A stretch of 64,000 nt of DNA from Rhodococcus erythropolis NBRC 15567 (GTDB lineage Bacteria; Actinomycetota; Actinomycetes; Mycobacteriales; Mycobacteriaceae). Location: NCBI RefSeq assembly GCF_001552595.1, contig NZ_BCRM01000001.1:1116001-1180000 (forward strand), in the 5' to 3' direction. This document shows positions 51,792 to 61,375 of this stretch, one piece after another; the first letter of the stretch is position 1; the number at the start of each line of letters is the position of its first letter. The notes below the pieces were generated by a model, which was not told the DNA's origin, did no database searches, and saw only the letters and a list, made by a program, of their open reading frames with translations. Made by a program: the position numbers and the translations under genes.

Positions 51792-52382
51792 GTGGTGAAA
51801 CGAAGCAGCCCCGATGAGCGACGGGAAGAGATCGCCGAGGCTGTCTGGCGTGTGATCCGTCGCGATGGTGTGGCGAGCGCGAGCGTCCGGGCCGTCGCGG
51901 ACGAGGCGAAGATGTCGACGGGGTCGCTAAGGCACTTCTTCGCGACGCAGTCCGAACTCTTGCTGTTCGCGATGACGCTCGTGACCGTCCGAGTGGAGAA
52001 GAGAATCGCCGGCATCGACTTCGATCCCGACATCCGCCGCGCGATCCGCCAGTTCACCGATCAGTTCGTTCCCCTCGACGAAGATCGGCGTGAAGAAATG
52101 CAGGTCTGGGAGGCGTTTGCTGCTGCCGCCCAGACCGATTCGACGTTGACCGCAGTGCGTGACGAGACGGACCGGACGCTGTTCGAGCACTATCGAACAT
52201 TTGTCGAGGCCGTACATGATGCAGGATTCCTGCAGCCGGACGCTTCGGTCGACATCGAGGCGATGAGGTTGCATGCGCTCGCCGACGGGCTCGCGTCGCA
52301 CGGCGTCGACAATCCCGAGCGAACCAATCCGCAGGTGATCGGCCGGGTGCTCGACGCGCATTTCGCTACGCTGCTGCGCTAG
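51792..52382 (+). CDS. TetR-family regulator
   Basis: A 196-residue protein with helix-turn-helix EEIAEAVWRVIRRDGVASASVRAVADEAKMSTGSLRHFFATQSELLLFAM (about 12-61) and a BetI-like C-terminal domain. GTG 51792 begins 8 bases after the 22-bp palindrome; the upstream gene on the other strand is an unknown membrane protein. Autoregulated repressor by layout. Confidence 0.9.
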   Translation: MVKRSSPDERREEIAEAVWRVIRRDGVASASVRAVADEAKMSTGSLRHFFATQSELLLFAMTLVTVRVEKRIAGIDFDPDIRRAIRQFTDQFVPLDEDRREEMQVWEAFAAAAQTDSTLTAVRDETDRTLFEHYRTFVEAVHDAGFLQPDASVDIEAMRLHALADGLASHGVDNPERTNPQVIGRVLDAHFATLLR

Positions 52383-52431
52383 GTCGGGAGTAGTGGTGGG
52401 GGGCTCGCGGTGCGTACGGCACGATAGACCC

Positions 52432-53238
52432 GTGGTTCACGTCATCGACATCTCAGATCCCGCCGACCCCCGGTTGGATGACTTTCGCGATCTCAACTCC
52501 TCGGATCGGCGCCCCGACCTGCCGGAGGGCAAGGGATTGGTCATCGCCGAAGGAGTGTTCGTCACTCAGCGGCTGCTGACGTCGCGGTTCCAGCCGATCA
52601 GTCTTCTCGGCGTCGAACGACGGCTCCTGGAGCTCGCTGACGATCTCGACGGTGTGGACGTGCCGTTCTACCGTACGAGCGCCGAAGTGATGGCCGAGGT
52701 CGTCGGATTCCACCTGAACCGTGGCGTCCTCGCTGCAGCGGCCCGCCCGGCGCCACTCGCGGTCTCGGACGTGCTGAAGGACGCAAAGACCGTCGTGGTC
52801 CTCGAAGGCGTCAACGATCACGAGAACCTCGGCTCGATGTTCCGCAACGCTGCAGGGCTCGGCGTGGACGCCGTTCTGTTCGGGAAGGGTTGTGCTGACC
52901 CGCTCTACCGGCGGTCGGTCCGTGTGTCGATGGGGCACGTGCTGCGAGTGCCCTTCGCGCATGTGGCAAAGTGGCCACACGACTTGGATGAGCTGCGTGG
53001 CAACGGTTTTCAGCTCATATCCTTGACTCCGAATCCGGAAGCGGTCACTTTGGCCGAAGCGATGACCGGGGAGAAGGTGGCGCTACTGCTGGGAGCCGAG
53101 GGGCCAGGTCTGACCGAACATGCGATGCGGGCCACCGACATTCGTGCCAAGATACCGATGGCACCTGGTACCGATTCGCTCAACGTCGCAACCGCAGCGG
53201 CGATGGCCTTCTACGAACGTGTCAGGACCGGCCGGTGA
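52432..53238 (+). CDS. SpoU/TrmH-family RNA methyltransferase (Rv0881 type)
   Basis: A 268-residue SPOUT enzyme: N-terminal L30e-like substrate-binding part (about 1-105), then motif 1 LEGVNDHENLGSMFRNAAGLGVDAV (124-148) with Asn128 and Arg138, motif 2 LLLGAEGPGLT (218-228) and motif 3 DSLNVATAAAMAFYE (248-262), which form the AdoMet-binding trefoil knot. It methylates a ribose 2'-OH on tRNA or rRNA; the target is unknown. GTG 52432. The stop overlaps the DUF2537 start. Confidence 0.9.
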   Translation: MVHVIDISDPADPRLDDFRDLNSSDRRPDLPEGKGLVIAEGVFVTQRLLTSRFQPISLLGVERRLLELADDLDGVDVPFYRTSAEVMAEVVGFHLNRGVLAAAARPAPLAVSDVLKDAKTVVVLEGVNDHENLGSMFRNAAGLGVDAVLFGKGCADPLYRRSVRVSMGHVLRVPFAHVAKWPHDLDELRGNGFQLISLTPNPEAVTLAEAMTGEKVALLLGAEGPGLTEHAMRATDIRAKIPMAPGTDSLNVATAAAMAFYERVRTGR

Positions 53239-53495
53239 CTCTGGACCGCACGCCCTGGTTCACCGGAATCGCGGTGTCGGTATTCGCCGCGATGCTCTCG
53301 ACCAGCGCCGTCGCGGCGTTCTGCATCGCGCTCGGCAACGTGAACGTGCTCCTGGCGGTTGTCGTCAATATCATTGCGGTAGGCGGACTTGCGCCGACCG
53401 TGTGGCGCTGGCGAGCCGTCCCCGTGTGGCGATGGGTGGTCTACGGCGCGGTAGTCGGCGTTCCGCTCGGGTGGATCGCAGCGATAGCCGCGTGA
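53235..53495 (+). CDS. DUF2537 membrane protein (Rv0882 type)
   Basis: An 86-residue protein with three hydrophobic segments (about 8-28, 34-52, 66-85). The GTG overlaps the methylase stop (GTGA), the conserved arrangement in mycolata. Function unknown. Confidence 0.8.
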   Translation: MTLDRTPWFTGIAVSVFAAMLSTSAVAAFCIALGNVNVLLAVVVNIIAVGGLAPTVWRWRAVPVWRWVVYGAVVGVPLGWIAAIAA

Positions 53496-53515
53496 CTGTG
53501 TGATGCTTGTTCGCG

Positions 53516-54301
53516 CTACTTGAACCCGAAGTACCGGGCGAGGCGACCGCGCGGCTTGGCCACGGGTGTGTCGTGGATCGGCGGCATGTTTTCGGGCATG
53601 GGTATCTCTGTCGGCGCCTGCTCGGGTACCGGTACGGGAGCTGGGGGCGCAGGTTTGGGTGCCTCGCCGGGGCGGTGAATCTTGAAGCCCCACAGGAGAA
53701 TCTGCGTTGTGTCGAGTTCGTGTTCTCGCGGCGCGCCGGTGTATCGGAATCCCAGCCACTCGAGGTTGGCGGACTCCGCGAACTGCTGCGGGTGGAACGG
53801 AAGTGACTGCGGATCGGGCAGGATCCCGGGCGGGTAACGCAGGGGATGGTTGCCGGCCCAGAATTCCAGTTCCCACGTCTGCGGGATCCCCAGATTTTCG
53901 ACGATGTCGATCGGGATGGCACTGAACGAGCGTCGTAGCTCGCCGTTCTCCCACAGTGCAAACGAACCCTGCGCGGTTTCGGGGACGGAGCTGATCAACA
54001 GCGTCGAGCCACCCTCGGCCGAAAGGTGCCAGGAATCAGGCAGTTTCGAGGGGACAAATGTGCTGAGTTCGGAGCTGCAGACGACGCTCACTCGGCCGTA
54101 CGCGCCGACGAAGACGTAGCCGGGGCTCACCGTCGCGGCCATCGACAGCGGCTGAGGACCGAGAGACTCGAACTCCTTGTCCGGGTACAGCGACATGGCG
54201 ATTTTCAGCGCCTCGGTCTGATCCGGCTGTGGGTACTTGCTCAATTCGGTGCGAGCGTCTGCGCCGCCCAGAAACCAGATCGTCGATACCCGTGCAGCCA
54301 C
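53516..54301 (-). CDS. DUF6928-like protein, 261 residues
   Basis: The start MAARVSTIWFLGGADARTEL resembles actinobacterial DUF6928 proteins (short strand then 'D-x-R'). About 210 structured residues rich in Trp and aromatic pairs are followed by a Pro-rich linker (PKPAPPAPVPVPEQAPTEIP) and a basic end RGRLARYFGFK. No signal peptide or membrane segment. ATG 54301. It lies downstream of sepH on the same strand, 52 bp away. Family call is tentative. Confidence 0.6.
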   Translation of the reverse strand: MAARVSTIWFLGGADARTELSKYPQPDQTEALKIAMSLYPDKEFESLGPQPLSMAATVSPGYVFVGAYGRVSVVCSSELSTFVPSKLPDSWHLSAEGGSTLLISSVPETAQGSFALWENGELRRSFSAIPIDIVENLGIPQTWELEFWAGNHPLRYPPGILPDPQSLPFHPQQFAESANLEWLGFRYTGAPREHELDTTQILLWGFKIHRPGEAPKPAPPAPVPVPEQAPTEIPMPENMPPIHDTPVAKPRGRLARYFGFK

Positions 54302-54353
54302 CGGCAGCCCTCTCTCCTCAGCCTCGCTCGAAAGAAGAATACTTCCCTTCGGG

Positions 54354-55295
54354 TCAGCGACCGCTGCTGCGGACCCCGAGGAGTACGTCGTCCCACGAGG
54401 GAAGAGCAGGCCGTCCGCGCTTGTCCTTGGTCTGCGTCTGCTGCGGAGCGGTTTTCGGGGTCACGTCCGGTGCAGGCTCGGGAACCTCTTCGTCGACGAC
54501 GGTTTCCGGCTCGACAGCAATCGGCTCGGGCGCCACGATTCGTTCAGCCACCACCGTCCGCTCGGAAACTGCTGTCCGCTCGGAAACTGCAGTCCGCTCG
54601 GAAACTGCTGCGGGCTCCGGCTCGATCTCCGCCACCGGTTCGGCGTCGAATCGGGACAGTTCAAGCTGCTGCGGCTCGTTCGAGACCACCGGTACCAGGC
54701 CGCGGAGCGGGCGACCGAAGTCGGGATCGATCAAGTCGAATGCCGCGTCGTCGAGTGCGACGATCGTTCCGCCGTGCGCGTCGGGCTGGTAGCGCCAGTG
54801 TGCGGCGTTGGTGGTGCGGCCGGCCTGCCACTGCAACTGCGCGACCCACTGATTGTCCTCGTCGCGCCAGGCATCCCAGGTGGCCTCGTCGATGCTGTGG
54901 CCGCGGGCGCGGAATGCGTGGGTCACGATTTCGGAGAGGGTGGGAACTGTCGGACCGTTGTCGCGCACCGGGTGTCCGCCCTGCGCCATTTCCGCGGCGC
55001 GGGAACGCTCGAGCAGAACGGGGTACGCAAAGCGCTCGACCTTGCTGATGGGGATCTTCGCTTCTTCGGCGACCTGCTCTACGGAAGCACCGGAACGAAT
55101 GCGCGCCTGAATTTCGCGGGGACGGAGTTGGCTTTCCATTTCGATCTCAATCTGGCCGAGTCGAGCCACGTCTCCGCGGGAAGCTGCACGAAGTTTGTCA
55201 TCGGCGGGAAGCCGGAATTTCTGGCCGGTTTCAGCATCTGCGCACACCACATGCGATCCATCGGGTTCAAGTCCGATCACTCGAAGCTCTCGCAC
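54354..55295 (-). CDS. sepH: Septation protein SepH (DUF3071)
   Basis: A 313-residue protein. The N-terminal half (MRELRVIGLEPDGSHVVC...EIQARIRSGASVEQVAEEAKIPISKVERFAYPVLLERSRAAE) is the SepH domain with its helix-turn-helix; SepH stimulates FtsZ assembly in actinobacteria. The C-terminal half is an acidic, low-complexity linker with a six-residue tandem repeat (TAVSER) and ends in the conserved RGRPALPSWDDVLLGVRSS motif. GTG 55295 follows AAGGAGGTCAAT, an optimal ribosome site. Order sepH-serC-citA is conserved. Confidence 0.92.
   Translation of the reverse strand: MRELRVIGLEPDGSHVVCADAETGQKFRLPADDKLRAASRGDVARLGQIEIEMESQLRPREIQARIRSGASVEQVAEEAKIPISKVERFAYPVLLERSRAAEMAQGGHPVRDNGPTVPTLSEIVTHAFRARGHSIDEATWDAWRDEDNQWVAQLQWQAGRTTNAAHWRYQPDAHGGTIVALDDAAFDLIDPDFGRPLRGLVPVVSNEPQQLELSRFDAEPVAEIEPEPAAVSERTAVSERTAVSERTVVAERIVAPEPIAVEPETVVDEEVPEPAPDVTPKTAPQQTQTKDKRGRPALPSWDDVLLGVRSSGR
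54554..54607. repeat. 18-bp tandem repeats inside sepH
   Basis: Three near-identical 18-bp units (TCCGCTCGGAAACTGCTG and variants) encode repeated TAVSER hexapeptides in the linker of SepH. Copy number is likely to vary between strains. Confidence 0.8.
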
Positions 55296-55442
55296 ATTGA
55301 CCTCCTTATCGCGCCGGCTCGCGACTTTGCGCCGCGCTCAACTGTAATTCATTCGTGACCATGGACTCGGCAGGACACGCAGGGCGAGATGACCTCGGAT
55401 CCGACCACCGGTGTGGTAGCTCACAAGGCCTGGCGCAAACGA

Positions 55443-55477
55443 CGCTCGGCCCCCGACATCATGTCGGGGGCCGAGCG
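55443..55477 (-). terminator. Strong hairpin after serC
   Basis: Perfect 17-bp arms CGCTCGGCCCCCGACAT and ATGTCGGGGGCCGAGCG around one base, 18 bp past the serC stop. The T-run is poor, but the stem is very stable. It separates serC from sepH. Confidence 0.8.
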
Positions 55478-55494
55478 GTGAAGCAGTATGAAAA

Positions 55495-56649
<1,155 letters not shown>

Positions 56650-56679
56650 CTACCGTGATTGGCGAATTCGAGCGGGGTA

Positions 56680-57807
56680 CTACGCGTGGCTGATCTGGTC
56701 CCAGCCCTCGACCGACTCCGGAGTACGGGGCGCCGGGCCGGTGTAGATGGCGGCCGGGCGTACCAGCTTACCGAGACGCTTCTGCTCGAGGATGTGTGCA
56801 CACCAGCCGGCGGTGCGGCCACAGGTGAACATGGCAGGCATCATGTGCGCGGGAACCTCGGCGAAGTCGAGGATGACGGCGGCCCAGAACTCGACGTTGG
56901 TCTCGATCGCGCGATCGGGACGACGCTCACGCAGTTCTGCCAGTGCAGCCTGCTCGAGAGCTGCGGCAGCTTCGTAGCGGGGAGCGTTGAGGCGCTTCGC
57001 GGTAGCGCGAAGCACGCGAGCACGGGGATCTTCGGCGCGGTAGACGCGGTGTCCGAAGCCCATGAGCTTTTCCTTGCGGTCGAGGATTCCCTTGACCAGT
57101 GCGCGGGCGTCGCCGGTCTTCTCGGTCTCTTCGATCATCGGAAGAACGCGGGCCGGTGCGCCGCCGTGCAGCGGGCCGGACATCGCGCCGATGGCGCCGG
57201 AAAGCGAGGCAGCGACGTCGGCGCCGGTGGAGGCGATGACGCGGGCCGTGAAGGTGGAGGCGTTCATGCCGTGCTCGGCTGCCGAGACCCAGTACGCGTC
57301 GATTGCCTCGACGTGTGCCGGATCAGGCTCACCCTTCCATCGAACCATGAAGCGCTCGGTGACCGTCTTGGCCTCGTCGATGCGGCTCTGTGGGACTGCA
57401 GGCTGGTAGATGCCGCGAGCGGACTGCGCGACGTACGACAGTGCCATGACGGATGCGCGGGCGAGCTGGTCGCGGGCGGTCTCGTCATCGATGTCGAGGA
57501 GCGGCTGGTATCCCCAGATGGGAGCCAGCATCGCCAGTCCGGCCTGGACGTCGACACGGACGTCGCCGGTGTGAATGGGGAGGGGGAAGGGCTCGGCCGG
57601 CGGGAGGCCGGGGCCGAAGCGGCCGTCGACGAGAAGGGCCCATACGTTGCCGAAGGTGACCCTCTGGCCGACCAGGTCTTCGATGTCGACACCGCGGTAG
57701 CGCAGTGCGCCGCCGTCCTTGTCGGGTTCTGCGATATCGCTGGTGAAGGCGACGACGCCTTCGAGTCCGCTCACAAAATCGTCCGGTATTGCTGCGCTCG
57801 CTGCCAT
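56680..57807 (-). CDS. citA: Citrate synthase 2 (CitA type)
   Basis: A 375-residue citrate synthase fold: His214 (GPLHGGAPA), His253 (MGFGHRVYRA) and, where the catalytic Asp is normally found (NVDF), Glu306 (NVEFW). This matches the Rv0889c-type second citrate synthase of mycolata. It is expected to join acetyl-CoA or propionyl-CoA with oxaloacetate, but activity may be low or altered by the Asp-to-Glu change. ATG 57807 after AGGAGAGTCCACGAGA. Separate from gltA, 3.6 kb away. Confidence 0.9.
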   Translation of the reverse strand: MAASAAIPDDFVSGLEGVVAFTSDIAEPDKDGGALRYRGVDIEDLVGQRVTFGNVWALLVDGRFGPGLPPAEPFPLPIHTGDVRVDVQAGLAMLAPIWGYQPLLDIDDETARDQLARASVMALSYVAQSARGIYQPAVPQSRIDEAKTVTERFMVRWKGEPDPAHVEAIDAYWVSAAEHGMNASTFTARVIASTGADVAASLSGAIGAMSGPLHGGAPARVLPMIEETEKTGDARALVKGILDRKEKLMGFGHRVYRAEDPRARVLRATAKRLNAPRYEAAAALEQAALAELRERRPDRAIETNVEFWAAVILDFAEVPAHMMPAMFTCGRTAGWCAHILEQKRLGKLVRPAAIYTGPAPRTPESVEGWDQISHA

Positions 57808-58052
57808 TCTCGTGGACTCTCCTCGTTCGAGTGCGCCAGGTCTACAGTCGCACTGCCTCAGCTTCAGTGACTGCGCCTCGGTGCTCGCAGGGATGAGCAC
57901 GCACCGTGTTTTGTACTGCGCAATCGTCTCGTCCCGATTCGGTTGCTGTCGCTGGTGCGGCTCGCGGTCCGGGTCGGGTCTAGCCACGGCAAACTTTAGC
58001 GCGTGCCGCGTAGCCGTCGGCCAGTGAGTACCCGGGAGTAGCGTTCTCGGCT

Positions 58053-58766
58053 GTGTCGAATGAACGTCAGGACCCGCAGGCGGTGGACAACGAGCTCGCG
58101 GCCATGCGTGTGGGCTATCCGCAAGCAGGCAGCGAATCGGAGTCCGTCGAGGACCGCATGAGTGCGGAATTGGATACCTCGGTCGTCGAGACCGGTTGGC
58201 TGCCCCTCATGCGTCAATGGCTCGTGGACGCCGTCGAAGCTGACGCGCCGGAGCCCAACGCCATGACTCTGTCGACGGTGGACGACGGTGGGCATCCGGC
58301 GTCGCGCACCGTGCTCTGTAAAGGGCTCAGCGAAGACGGTGTCCTCTTCTTCACCAACTACGGATCCGACAAGGCTCGTCACCTCGCCGCCCACCCGTAC
58401 GCGTCGGCCAACTTCACGTGGCTGACCCTTGCCAGGCAGGTGATCGTCCGCGGCACCACCGAGCGCGTGAGTGCTCAACTGACGCAGGAGTATTGGCGAA
58501 CCAGGCCTCGTGGATCGCAGCTCGGCGCGTGGGCGTCGTCGCAGTCTCGTCCGATCGACTCGCGTGCCGATCTCGACGAGCAACTGCGTGAGGTCGCCGC
58601 CCGATTCGGCGTGGACGGTGAGATTCCGGTGCCACCGAACTGGGGCGGGATTCTGATTCGGCCCGAGTCCGTCGAGTTCTGGCAAGGACGCGCCAACCGT
58701 ATGCACAATCGAGTTCGCACGAGCCTGGTCGACGGACAGTGGTCCGCCGTCCGTCTCCAGCCGTGA
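58053..58766 (+). CDS. pdxH: Pyridoxamine/pyridoxine 5'-phosphate oxidase
   Basis: A 237-residue FMN oxidase that makes pyridoxal 5'-phosphate. Visible family stretches: AMTLSTVDDGGHPASRTVLCKGLSEDGVLFFTNYGSDKARHLAAHP, WLTLARQVIVRGTTERV, SRPIDSRADLDEQL, PPNWGGILIRPESVEFWQGRANRMHNR. Length and ends are normal. GTG 58053. The end overlaps the MFS start by four bases. Confidence 0.95.
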   Translation: MSNERQDPQAVDNELAAMRVGYPQAGSESESVEDRMSAELDTSVVETGWLPLMRQWLVDAVEADAPEPNAMTLSTVDDGGHPASRTVLCKGLSEDGVLFFTNYGSDKARHLAAHPYASANFTWLTLARQVIVRGTTERVSAQLTQEYWRTRPRGSQLGAWASSQSRPIDSRADLDEQLREVAARFGVDGEIPVPPNWGGILIRPESVEFWQGRANRMHNRVRTSLVDGQWSAVRLQP

Positions 58767-60028
58767 GCCGGTTACTCGCGGACACGACTCCGCTCGAGAA
58801 TCGCGACTATCGACGGCTGTGGACGGCCGGCATCGTCACCGTCATCGGCGCTCAGCTCAGTGTGGTCGCCGTACCGCAACAGGTGTACGAGATCACCCGA
58901 AGCTCGGCCTACGTCGGTCTGACGGGAATCTTCGGTCTGGTCCCGCTGGTCGTTTTCGGTCTGTGGGGCGGCGCACTGGCCGACGTCATGGATCGACGAC
59001 GGCTGTTGATGATCACCTCGATCGGACTCGGTGTCACGTCGGTGCTGTTCTGGATCCAGGCTGCTCTGAACGTGAACAACGTGTGGTTGGTGCTCGGATT
59101 GTTCTCGGTTCAACAGGCGTTCTTCGCGGTGAACCAACCGACGCGAGCGGCGATCATCCCTCGGTTGATTCCGGGCAGGCAGTTACCTGCCGCGAACTCG
59201 CTGAACATGACTGTCGTGCAGTTCGGTGCGATAGCCGGCCCGCTACTGGCGGGTGTCCTCATACCGTCGGCCGGTCTGCAACTGCTGTACCTGCTCGACT
59301 CGATCTTTCTGATCGCCACGTTGTGGGCAGTGTGGAAGCTCCCGGCGATTCCGCCGACCGGCACGTCTCGGCGGGCCGGGCTCAGCGAGGTTCTGGGCGG
59401 TTTCACGTATCTCGCGACGCAGAAGGTTCTGCTCGCGTCGTTCGTGGTGGACATCATCGCGATGGTGTTCGGGATGTCGCGAGCACTGTTCCCGGAAATC
59501 GCACACGAATCCTTCGGTGACCCCGCCAGCGGCGGTTTTGCGCTCGGACTGCTGTTCGCAGCGATGTCGGTGGGAGCCGTTCTGGGCGGAGTGTTCTCGG
59601 GTTGGTTGCCACGGGTTCAGTACCAGGGGCGGGCCGTGCTGGTCTGCATCGCGCTGTGGGGGCTGTCCATGGTCGGCTTCGGCGTAGCGGTGTACTTCGC
59701 GAGTCCCGGTTCCAGTGTGATTCTGCTCTGGGTGGCGGTTGCATTCCTGGCATTCGGCGGCGCCGTCGACATGGTCTCGGCCGCATTCCGCAGCACGATG
59801 CTTCAGCAAGTGGCAACCGACGACATGCGCGGACGACTGCAGGGCGTGTTCATCGTGGTCGTGGCAGGTGGTCCGCGTATCGGTGACGTCCTGCACGGCG
59901 GTGCGGCCTTCCTGTTCGGGACCGGTGTCGCGGCAGCGGGCGGCGGCTTCCTGGTGATTGTCGGTGTTGTCCTTTCTGCCCTCGCATTTCCGGCGTTCGT
60001 TCGCTACAAGGTGGGACGCGCCGTCTGA
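58763..60028 (+). CDS. MFS transporter, coupled to pdxH
   Basis: A 421-residue twelve-helix transporter (LENRDYRRLWTAGIVTVIGAQLSVVAVPQQVYEITRSSAYVG; loop WGGALADVMDRRRLL). GTG 58763 overlaps the pdxH stop (GTGA). A coupled start suggests expression together with PLP synthesis, though the substrate is unknown. MFS_3 type, related to the transporter at 49858. Confidence 0.87.
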   Translation: MSRLLADTTPLENRDYRRLWTAGIVTVIGAQLSVVAVPQQVYEITRSSAYVGLTGIFGLVPLVVFGLWGGALADVMDRRRLLMITSIGLGVTSVLFWIQAALNVNNVWLVLGLFSVQQAFFAVNQPTRAAIIPRLIPGRQLPAANSLNMTVVQFGAIAGPLLAGVLIPSAGLQLLYLLDSIFLIATLWAVWKLPAIPPTGTSRRAGLSEVLGGFTYLATQKVLLASFVVDIIAMVFGMSRALFPEIAHESFGDPASGGFALGLLFAAMSVGAVLGGVFSGWLPRVQYQGRAVLVCIALWGLSMVGFGVAVYFASPGSSVILLWVAVAFLAFGGAVDMVSAAFRSTMLQQVATDDMRGRLQGVFIVVVAGGPRIGDVLHGGAAFLFGTGVAAAGGGFLVIVGVVLSALAFPAFVRYKVGRAV

Positions 60029-60069
60029 CGTCCTGGTTAACCGGTCGCTCGTGGTGGAAACTGGTACGT

Positions 60070-61017
60070 ATGACTGCGCCGCACAGCACGGGTAGGGGAG
60101 GGTTCGAGATCCGTGGTGGCGGCTATCGAGCCGAGATCGCCGCGGCCGGTGCCGGGTTGCGGCTTCTCGACCACGAAGGTCCGAACGGTCAGCGCGCGCT
60201 GACCGAGACCTGGGCGCTCGGATCGAAGCCACCGCTGTCGGCCGGATTGGTTCTCGCGCCGTGGCCCAACCGAATTCGCGACGGGCACTTCATGTTCGAC
60301 GGCATCGAGCATCAACTCGAGATCACCGAACCTGCGCTGGGGAACGCGAGCCACGGGTTCGTCCGTCGTCGCAATTGGAGCCTCGTGGACCACACCTACG
60401 AGCGCGTCGAACTGTCGGTGGACGTCGGACTGCACAAGGGTTGGCCGTATCCGTTGCAGCTGACGATCGCCTATGAGGTCGGTGCCGACGGGTTGACCGT
60501 CACGCATACGGCCACGAACAAGGGTGCGACCTCGTCTCCGTTCGGGCTCGGAATGCACACTTTCATTCGCGCCGGCGACTTTCCGCTCGACGAATGTGCG
60601 CTGCATCTGGCCGCAGGCACGCGGTTGCCGATCGATCCGGCGAGGATGCTGCCGAACGCGTATTCGCAGGCAGTCGCCGGTACGGATTACGACTTCCGGA
60701 CACCGAGACTGCTCGACGGGGTTCAGTTGGACACGCCGTACAGCGCATTGGACGTCGTCGACGGCAGTGGTCGGACGCAACACGAGCTGCTGGCTCCGGA
60801 TGGAACGGGCACTGCCCTGTGGACCAACCGCGAGTTCCCGTGGATTCAGGCCTTCATCGCAGATCCCGCCAACGACAAGGGGTATCCCGATCGCGGCCGC
60901 GCATTGGCTTTGGAACCGATGACCTGCCCGCCTGACGCCTTCAATTCGGGCATCGACCTCCTGGTGCTTCACCCGGGGCAGACGTGGACGGGTAGCTGGG
61001 GCATCAAGGCTCTGTGA
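60070..61017 (+). CDS. Aldose 1-epimerase family protein
   Basis: A 315-residue galactose-mutarotase-like enzyme: LAPWPNRIRDGHF (62-74), NASHGFVRRRNW with His95, FGLGMHTFIRAGDF with His163, and ALALEPMTCPPDAFNSG with the catalytic-type Glu. These are the residues that open the sugar ring and return the proton. Substrate sugar not known. ATG 60070; no operon partner on either side. Confidence 0.88.
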   Translation: MTAPHSTGRGGFEIRGGGYRAEIAAAGAGLRLLDHEGPNGQRALTETWALGSKPPLSAGLVLAPWPNRIRDGHFMFDGIEHQLEITEPALGNASHGFVRRRNWSLVDHTYERVELSVDVGLHKGWPYPLQLTIAYEVGADGLTVTHTATNKGATSSPFGLGMHTFIRAGDFPLDECALHLAAGTRLPIDPARMLPNAYSQAVAGTDYDFRTPRLLDGVQLDTPYSALDVVDGSGRTQHELLAPDGTGTALWTNREFPWIQAFIADPANDKGYPDRGRALALEPMTCPPDAFNSGIDLLVLHPGQTWTGSWGIKAL

Positions 61018-61375
61018 TCCGGCTCTCATACCGTGGGATCGTGTAACGCCGAGTAGGCATCGGCCGATAACAATCGGTTTTCGGTACCTCGTGTCAGTGC
61101 TCCGGACGGTCCGACATTGGTCCCATTCTCGGATTGCTGCCGAGATTTGCAGATCAGTGTGGGTAAATGCGCGATTCCGTAGACTGGAGTACCGGTCACG
61201 CGAGTGGGAAAACCCAGCCTGGAACGTGTTTCAGTTTCGGTGGGTATGTCGGGTTCGTGAGTACCCGAAAAATAGCCGTGGAGCGACCCTCCTTCGGCAC
61301 GATCTCTCCCGTGCGACTAGTTTCTAGTTGATCGCATGTAGTTACTCGTTGGTTCGAGCTTGAGAGGGATCCTTC
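61018..61375. other. Intergenic region upstream of gltA, no gene found
   Basis: 358 bp with no supportable reading frame. It must hold the gltA promoter. I found no match to the CRP/GlxR consensus, iron box or a riboswitch; ATTTGCAGA near 61142 is only loosely like a RamB site. GAGAGGGATCCTTC before the GTG is the gltA ribosome site. Confidence 0.6.
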
